Source of the DNA: Actinobacillus indolicus
Lineage (GTDB): Bacteria > Pseudomonadota > Gammaproteobacteria > Enterobacterales > Pasteurellaceae
Reading direction: 5' to 3'
DNA: 64,000 nt
NCBI RefSeq assembly: GCF_901764975.1
Contig: NZ_CABFKH010000002.1
Span: forward strand, 244,906-308,905
This document shows positions 59,521-64,000 of this stretch, one piece after another. The notes below the pieces were generated by a model. That model was given only the letters and a program-made list of their open reading frames with translations, made no database searches and was not told the origin of the DNA. The number at the start of each line of letters is the position of its first letter. The first letter of the stretch is position 1. Position numbers and translations under genes: made by a program.

Positions 59521-60258
59521 ATGAAAAAAATTCTGCCAACTTGGTCTGTTCCTGATTTCGTTCACGCATTCACCACCACTCGAGAAGGTGGGGTAAGTCA
59601 AGCTCCCTTTGATAGCTTGAATTTGGGTGATCACGTCACCGATGATCCACAATCTGTGCAAACTAATCGTGAGATCTTGCAAGAACAAGGGAACTTGCCA
59701 CATTTTCCACTTTATTTAACGCAAACACATAGTACAAGGGTGCTACGTCTGCCCTATGAACAAAACGACATTGAAGCGGACGCAGTTTATACCAATCGAG
59801 CAAACCAAGTCTGTTTAGTGATGACAGCGGATTGTTTACCAGTGCTTTTTTGCAGTAAAGATGGCAAAGAGATTGCAGCGGCTCATGCAGGTTGGCGTGG
59901 CTTATGCGATGGAGTGCTTGAAGCTACAGTGGCAGAATTTGAATGTGATCCTGAGAATATTTGTGTCTGGCTTGGTCCTGCAATCGGTCCGACCGCATTT
60001 CAAGTTGGTGAAGAAGTGATAGAGCAGTTTTGTGCCTTCGATCCCCAAGCGAGAGAAGCCTTTGTTGTCGATGAACATACAAGCGGTAAGTTTCTAGGTA
60101 ATCTTTACCAAATTGCTCGCCAACGCCTAAATAAACTTGGGATTACGGAAATTGCAGGGGGCGATTATTGCACCTATTGCGATGCAGAACAATTTTTCTC
60201 TTACCGTAGAGATAAAATCACAGGTCGAATGGCAACGCTGATTTGGCGTAGTGAATAA
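59521..60258 (+). CDS. pgeF: polyphenol oxidase / purine nucleoside phosphorylase PgeF (YfiH)
   Basis: Laccase-domain family protein (YfiH/PgeF). E. coli YfiH is linked to peptidoglycan editing and the family also shows purine nucleoside phosphorylase activity. The 245-aa product has the zinc-site motifs TQTHSTRVL, MTADCLPVLF and AAHAGWRGL, and ends ... CTYCDAEQFFSYRRD. It is coupled to ridA by a 3-base gap and its start follows directly. Length matches E. coli YfiH (243). The terminator follows. Confidence 0.92.
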   Translation: MKKILPTWSVPDFVHAFTTTREGGVSQAPFDSLNLGDHVTDDPQSVQTNREILQEQGNLPHFPLYLTQTHSTRVLRLPYEQNDIEADAVYTNRANQVCLVMTADCLPVLFCSKDGKEIAAAHAGWRGLCDGVLEATVAEFECDPENICVWLGPAIGPTAFQVGEEVIEQFCAFDPQAREAFVVDEHTSGKFLGNLYQIARQRLNKLGITEIAGGDYCTYCDAEQFFSYRRDKITGRMATLIWRSE

Positions 60259-60265
60259 ACCTAAT

Positions 60266-60290
60266 AAGCACGAGCATTTTACTCGTGCTT
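60266..60290. terminator. pgeF / menC terminator
   Basis: AAGCACGAG (60266-60274) pairs with CTCGTGCTT (60282-60290), loop 7 bases, followed by TATTTTT. It lies between convergent genes. Confidence 0.88.
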
Positions 60291-60295
60291 TATTT

Positions 60296-61273
60296 TTAGC
60301 CTAATTTTGTAACAAATTCGCTATTCAGATCAGCTAAAGGCAATGTGGAATTCCCCCATTGTCTTAATAATTGTGCTTTCATTAAGTCTAAAGTATCTAA
60401 ACCTGCCAAGGTATTCGGCGTGTATTGATTTGCAAAACGAGCCAGTTGAGTAAGCCCAAGACTGGATTCAATACTTGAACTTATCACGGCAATTAAACCT
60501 TGCTGATGAGCCTGTTCAATGAGTGAAATACATTTCTCAAGCGATCCCACCAGTGTTGGTTTAATCACAATAGCGGTTAGATTTGGCTCTTTTTTTACCA
60601 AAAAATTGGGCTCTCGTACTGTTTCGTCCCAAGCTATGTTTATCCCTGTCTGTTCAGCAAATTGACGTGAAAGTTCGGGGGTTTTACAAGGTTCTTCTAA
60701 AAACTGAATACGATCTTTGCGTTCAGGGGCGATTTCGCTTGCAAAAAGTAACGCTTTTTCCAATGTCCACGAGCGATTAGCATCAAGCCGCAATTTTAAA
60801 TCAGGAATAGCTTCTAAAAACATATCCGCAATAAGTCCATCTCGATTAGCTTCATACAACCCCACTTTAATTTTGGCGATTTTTTCCCCTTGTATTTGGT
60901 TAAGTTCTGCATAAAGTTCATCTGGGTCGCCATAACAGAGCGGCGCAGTTTGAAAGTTGGCTTCTTCGCTTAATGTTCCATTGAGTTCTGCTAAGGCACA
61001 GCTCACCCCAAATGCGACAGACGGTGGATAGGATGTTAAAGACTCGTCTTGATGATTTAGCCATTTTTCAATCCATTGGCGAACTGCGACTTCCGCCTCT
61101 GCTAAGGTTTCTTGGCTAAATTCAGGCAATGGCGCGATTTCCCCCCACCCTTCTTTGTCAGCTTGTTGCAAATGGATAATCAAGCCTTCTCGTTGTTTTA
61201 AACGGCGGTTACGTAAGATAATGCCTGTTTCAATAGGTAAGGTGTAACGATATAAAGAGACATTTTTTTTCAT
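60296..61273 (-). CDS. menC: o-succinylbenzoate synthase
   Basis: Enolase-superfamily enzyme of menaquinone synthesis, dehydrating SHCHC to o-succinylbenzoate. The 325-aa product has KIKVGLYE (catalytic KxK), RLDANRSW (metal Asp), FLEEP (Glu), AWDETV (Asp) and [10 protein letters not shown] (catalytic Lys). Length matches E. coli MenC (320). It starts 6 bases after the upstream ABC-F gene's stop. Other men genes are not in the window. Confidence 0.93.
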   Translation of the reverse strand: MKKNVSLYRYTLPIETGIILRNRRLKQREGLIIHLQQADKEGWGEIAPLPEFSQETLAEAEVAVRQWIEKWLNHQDESLTSYPPSVAFGVSCALAELNGTLSEEANFQTAPLCYGDPDELYAELNQIQGEKIAKIKVGLYEANRDGLIADMFLEAIPDLKLRLDANRSWTLEKALLFASEIAPERKDRIQFLEEPCKTPELSRQFAEQTGINIAWDETVREPNFLVKKEPNLTAIVIKPTLVGSLEKCISLIEQAHQQGLIAVISSSIESSLGLTQLARFANQYTPNTLAGLDTLDLMKAQLLRQWGNSTLPLADLNSEFVTKLG

Positions 61274-61279
61274 TTTCGA

Positions 61280-63193
61280 TCATCCATTCATCAATACTTC
61301 CAACTGCTCCTGCACTTCAAGCCATTTCATTTCGACTTCTTCCAACTGTTTTTTGGTTACCACTTGCTTTGCCAAAGTGTCTGTTAATTTGACTTTATTT
61401 TCTGCGTCATAAATTTCAGGGGAAGCCAAGGTTTCTTCTAGGGTTATTAAACTAGCGGTGAGTTTCTCTAACTCTTTTTCCAACTGCGTCAGCTTTTTAC
61501 GCAGTGGGGCGGCTTGTTGGCGTAATTCGGCTTCTTGGCGTTTCTGCTCTTTACGGTTTACCGCACTGTTTTCATTGTGACAAGCGGTCGGATTTTCTGC
61601 TTTTTTTGCAAATTCTAACTGAACATTCAGCTCGTTTAGCCATTTTTGGTAGTCTTCCAAATCGCCGTTAAATTCTTCCACTTTGCCGTCGTGAACTAAA
61701 TAAAATTCATTGACGGTACTGCGTAGTAAATGGCGGTCGTGGGAGACGATCACCAGCGATCCTTCATATTGTGTCAGGGCTTCGGTTAAGGCTTGACGCA
61801 TATCGAGATCTAAGTGGTTGGTCGGTTCGTCGAGTAGCAGTAAATTCGGGCGTTGCCATACGATAAGTGCAAGCACAAGGCGAGCTTTTTCACCGCCAGA
61901 GAAAGAGTTGACCTCTTGTTTGACTTTATCGCCGTGAAACGCAAAACCGCCTAAATAGTTGCGTAGTTCCTGTTCGGTTTTTTCAGGGGCAAGGCGAGCC
62001 AAATGCCACAAAGCACTTTCATCTGCTCTTAAGGTGTCTAATTGATGTTGAGCGAAGTAGCCAAGTTGAACGCCTTTTGCCAGTTGCGTATGCCCTGATT
62101 GGGCTTGAATTTCCCCTGCTAGTAGCTTAATCAAGGTGGATTTCCCTGCACCGTTTCGCCCTAATAAACCAATGCGAAAACCTGGTACTAGGTTGAGTTT
62201 GACCGATTGCAATACGGTTCTTTCGCCATAGCCTGCACTGACTTTTTCCATCATTAACAATGGGTTAGGCAGTGAAAGTGGCTCTCTAAATTCAAATGAA
62301 AATGGGCTGTCGGCATAGGCAGGAGCAATCAGTTCCATTTTTTCAAGGGCTTTGACACGGCTTTGAGCCTGTTTTGCTTTGGTGGCTTTGGCTTTAAAGC
62401 GGTCGATAAATTTCTGCAAATGGGCGATTTTTTGCTGCTGTTGTTGGTAAGCCGCATTTTGTTGGGCGAGTTTCGTTGCCCGCTGGATTTCAAACGAACT
62501 GTAATTGCCCGTGTAATCAAATAGTTTTTGCTGTTCGATATGTAAGACACGGTCGATGATCGAATCGAGAAAATCTCGGTCGTGGGAAATCAGCAACAAC
62601 GTACCACGATAGTTACTTAACCAGCGTTCAAGCCAAATCACCGCGTCTAAATCTAAGTGGTTGGTTGGCTCATCAAGGAGCAACAAATCGGAACGGCAAA
62701 TTAAGGCTTGAGCCAAATTTAACCGCATTCGCCAACCGCCCGAAAACGATTTTACCGGCAGTTGAAGCTGTTCGGTGCTAAAACCTAGGCCATTGAGTAG
62801 GGTTGAAGCTCTGGATTGAATTGTCCAAGCGTCAATGGTATCCAGTTGGGCGTGTAAGGTAGCAATCAAATTGCCGTTATTCTCAAGGTTGGCTTGCTCA
62901 AGTTGGGCGGTGAGTTGGGTATATTCTCGATCACCTTGGATCACATAATCCAATGCAGAAATATCTAATGCAGGCGTTTCTTGGTTTACCCACGCAATAG
63001 ACCAATTTTTCGGATAGCTGGCATCGCCGCCTTCTGCTTGTAGTTCATTTTTTAATAAGGCAAACAGTGACGATTTACCACAGCCGTTTTTGCCTATTAA
63101 ACCAACTTTTTGCCCAGTATGAATGGTCGCATTTGCTTGTTCAAGTAAGATGGTTTGACCGCGTTTTAATGTTAAATCTGTAAAAAAAATCAT
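61280..63193 (-). CDS. ABC-F family ATPase (YheS-like)
   Basis: Cytoplasmic protein with two ABC domains and no membrane segments, of the ABC-F class that acts on the ribosome. The 637-aa product has Walker A GKNGCGKSS and GRNGAGKST, signatures SFSGGWRMR and SFSGGEKAR, and LLLDEPTNHLDLDAV / LDMRQ. A charged P-site tRNA-interaction linker runs between the domains (~residues 250-285) and a coiled-coil C-terminal tail follows. Length matches E. coli YheS (637). It reads into menC. Confidence 0.93.
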   Translation of the reverse strand: MIFFTDLTLKRGQTILLEQANATIHTGQKVGLIGKNGCGKSSLFALLKNELQAEGGDASYPKNWSIAWVNQETPALDISALDYVIQGDREYTQLTAQLEQANLENNGNLIATLHAQLDTIDAWTIQSRASTLLNGLGFSTEQLQLPVKSFSGGWRMRLNLAQALICRSDLLLLDEPTNHLDLDAVIWLERWLSNYRGTLLLISHDRDFLDSIIDRVLHIEQQKLFDYTGNYSSFEIQRATKLAQQNAAYQQQQQKIAHLQKFIDRFKAKATKAKQAQSRVKALEKMELIAPAYADSPFSFEFREPLSLPNPLLMMEKVSAGYGERTVLQSVKLNLVPGFRIGLLGRNGAGKSTLIKLLAGEIQAQSGHTQLAKGVQLGYFAQHQLDTLRADESALWHLARLAPEKTEQELRNYLGGFAFHGDKVKQEVNSFSGGEKARLVLALIVWQRPNLLLLDEPTNHLDLDMRQALTEALTQYEGSLVIVSHDRHLLRSTVNEFYLVHDGKVEEFNGDLEDYQKWLNELNVQLEFAKKAENPTACHNENSAVNRKEQKRQEAELRQQAAPLRKKLTQLEKELEKLTASLITLEETLASPEIYDAENKVKLTDTLAKQVVTKKQLEEVEMKWLEVQEQLEVLMNG

Positions 63194-63274
63194 TGAAATT
63201 TAAATAAGTTATTTGGTTTTAAGGTGAATTTGTTGCACAATAACGACAATTTTTTATTTTGTTAGGGAAAGTAA

Positions 63275-63898
63275 ATGTTTGATTCGTTAGTTGTTCAGTT
63301 TGTTGTACTTTGGGCTGTCATCGACCCGATTGGTTCAATTCCCGTTTATTTGGCAAAAACCGTTGGTTTATCACCAGAGGATCGTCGTAAGATTGCCCGT
63401 AATGCGATTTTAATTTCGGCTGGGATTTTACTCTTTTTCTTGGTCATGGGACAATGGTTACTTGAAGCAATGCAAATTCCACTCTCAGCATTCCAAATTG
63501 CGGGGGGCTTAGTCTTATTGCTATTTGCATTAACGATGATTTTTGGTGAAAGCAAACCTGATCATGAAATTAAAATGCGTAGCAACTTACATGAATTAGC
63601 CGTTTATCCACTTGCCGTTCCCTCTATTGCATCGCCTGGAGCAATGATGGCCGTCGTTTTATTAACGGATAATCACAGATATAGCTTTTTAGATCAAGTT
63701 TTTACTACAGGGATTATGCTTTCAGTATTGCTAATTACCTATATTTTATTTTTAGTGGCAAACCGTATTCAACACTTTATTGGTCATGCTGGTGCAGCTA
63801 TTATTAGCCGTGTGATGGGCTTAATTCTTTCTGCGGTTGCCATTAATAATATTTTGCTCGGGTTGAAAGATTTTATTACTCAGGCACAGATGGGGTAA
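63275..63898 (+). CDS. MarC family membrane protein (YhgN-like)
   Basis: Inner-membrane protein with about six hydrophobic segments over 207 aa. The N-terminus has VLWAVIDPIGSIPVYLAKT, and PLAVPSIASPGAMMAVVLL follows near residue 112; both are signatures of the MarC/YhgN family. The family once was linked to multiple antibiotic resistance but its role is not established, and the sequence does not settle it. Length matches E. coli YhgN (197). It has a weak ribosome binding site. Confidence 0.9.
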   Translation: MFDSLVVQFVVLWAVIDPIGSIPVYLAKTVGLSPEDRRKIARNAILISAGILLFFLVMGQWLLEAMQIPLSAFQIAGGLVLLLFALTMIFGESKPDHEIKMRSNLHELAVYPLAVPSIASPGAMMAVVLLTDNHRYSFLDQVFTTGIMLSVLLITYILFLVANRIQHFIGHAGAAIISRVMGLILSAVAINNILLGLKDFITQAQMG

Positions 63899-63915
63899 CT
63901 ACCCCCTTCCGCCTT

Positions 63916-63978
63916 TGTACAACCCAAACATCGTTTACATTTTCCCTAAGGACATCGTTTACATTCACTTGGGTTGTA
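63916..63978. repeat. structured repeat at window edge, possible mobile-element end
   Basis: TACAACCCAA (63918-63927) is the exact reverse complement of TTGGGTTGTA (63969-63978). Between them ACATCGTTTACATT occurs twice in direct orientation (63928-63941 and 63952-63965). The arrangement resembles transposase-binding sites near an insertion-sequence end starting with TGT at 63916. The element would run past the window, so its identity is not settled. Confidence 0.45.
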
Positions 63979-64000
63979 TATGCCACTGAGTGGCAGGGTT

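Overview
The window is a chromosomal segment of a Pasteurellaceae bacterium. The strongest clue is the DNA uptake signal: dozens of copies of ACAAGCGGT(C) or its complement, often followed by an AT-rich tail containing TTTGCAAA. This is the Actinobacillus pleuropneumoniae-type uptake sequence, used by the clade holding A. pleuropneumoniae, Mannheimia, Bibersteinia and Haemophilus ducreyi, and not the H. influenzae type AAGTGCGGT. Base composition is moderately AT-rich. Genes for sucABCD and a monomeric isocitrate dehydrogenase fit a Mannheimia-like member with a fuller TCA cycle than H. influenzae. I cannot fix the species from the sequence alone.

Layout. 1-7.9 kb: udk and argO (divergent), then sucA-sucB-sucC-sucD. 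7.9-16.5 kb: xseA, then a complete type I restriction-modification locus (hsdM-hsdS-hsdR, minus strand), the clearest accessory DNA here. Its hsdS-hsdR gap holds a REPIN-like inverted repeat and degenerate 30-bp tandem repeats. 16.5-24.3 kb: uvrB, epmB, a secreted protein of unknown function, efp, zapB, tdk, an orphan AfuA-like binding protein, trmJ and a YegP-like protein. 24.4-29.8 kb: hemW-bcp-gmhB, a 64-aa unknown, sdaA and sdaC. 29.9-41.5 kb: aroF-tyrA, tusE-opsX, a YccA-like protein, icd, clpB, a TatD-family nuclease and metK. 41.7-49.7 kb: a DUF998 membrane protein overlapping argE, an AEC-family transporter, yidE, gltS, folD, tRNA-Pro, tRNA-Arg and hpt. 49.8-63.9 kb: slt, glgP, rplY, wecC-wecB, bamE, yejK, ridA-pgeF, menC, an ABC-F ATPase and a MarC-family protein. 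The last ~85 bases look like the edge of a repeat or insertion element cut off by the window end.

Genes that belong together: sucABCD and icd cover the 2-oxoglutarate/succinate arm of the TCA cycle, and both carry candidate ArcA boxes (direct GTTAA-like repeats 11 bp apart). epmB sits beside efp, whose Lys34 is the site that EpmA/EpmB modify. sdaC and sdaA import and deaminate serine. aroF-tyrA forms the tyrosine branch and has a TyrR-like box. wecB-wecC makes UDP-ManNAcA.

The most interesting material is regulatory: a two-hairpin leader before sdaC that can mask its ribosome binding site, a similar hairpin covering the uvrB ribosome binding site, two perfect inverted DnaA boxes after sdaA, a MetJ box on the metK promoter, a PurR box inside the folD promoter, a three-hairpin rplY leader, a tRNA-tRNA-hpt transcription unit, and uptake sequences paired as stem-loops. 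No prophage, CRISPR array, rRNA or intact transposase was seen. No stretch over 300 bases lacks a gene; the larger gaps (1402-1655, 12512-12776, 36607-36833, 41480-41740, 54480-54762) are described as features.
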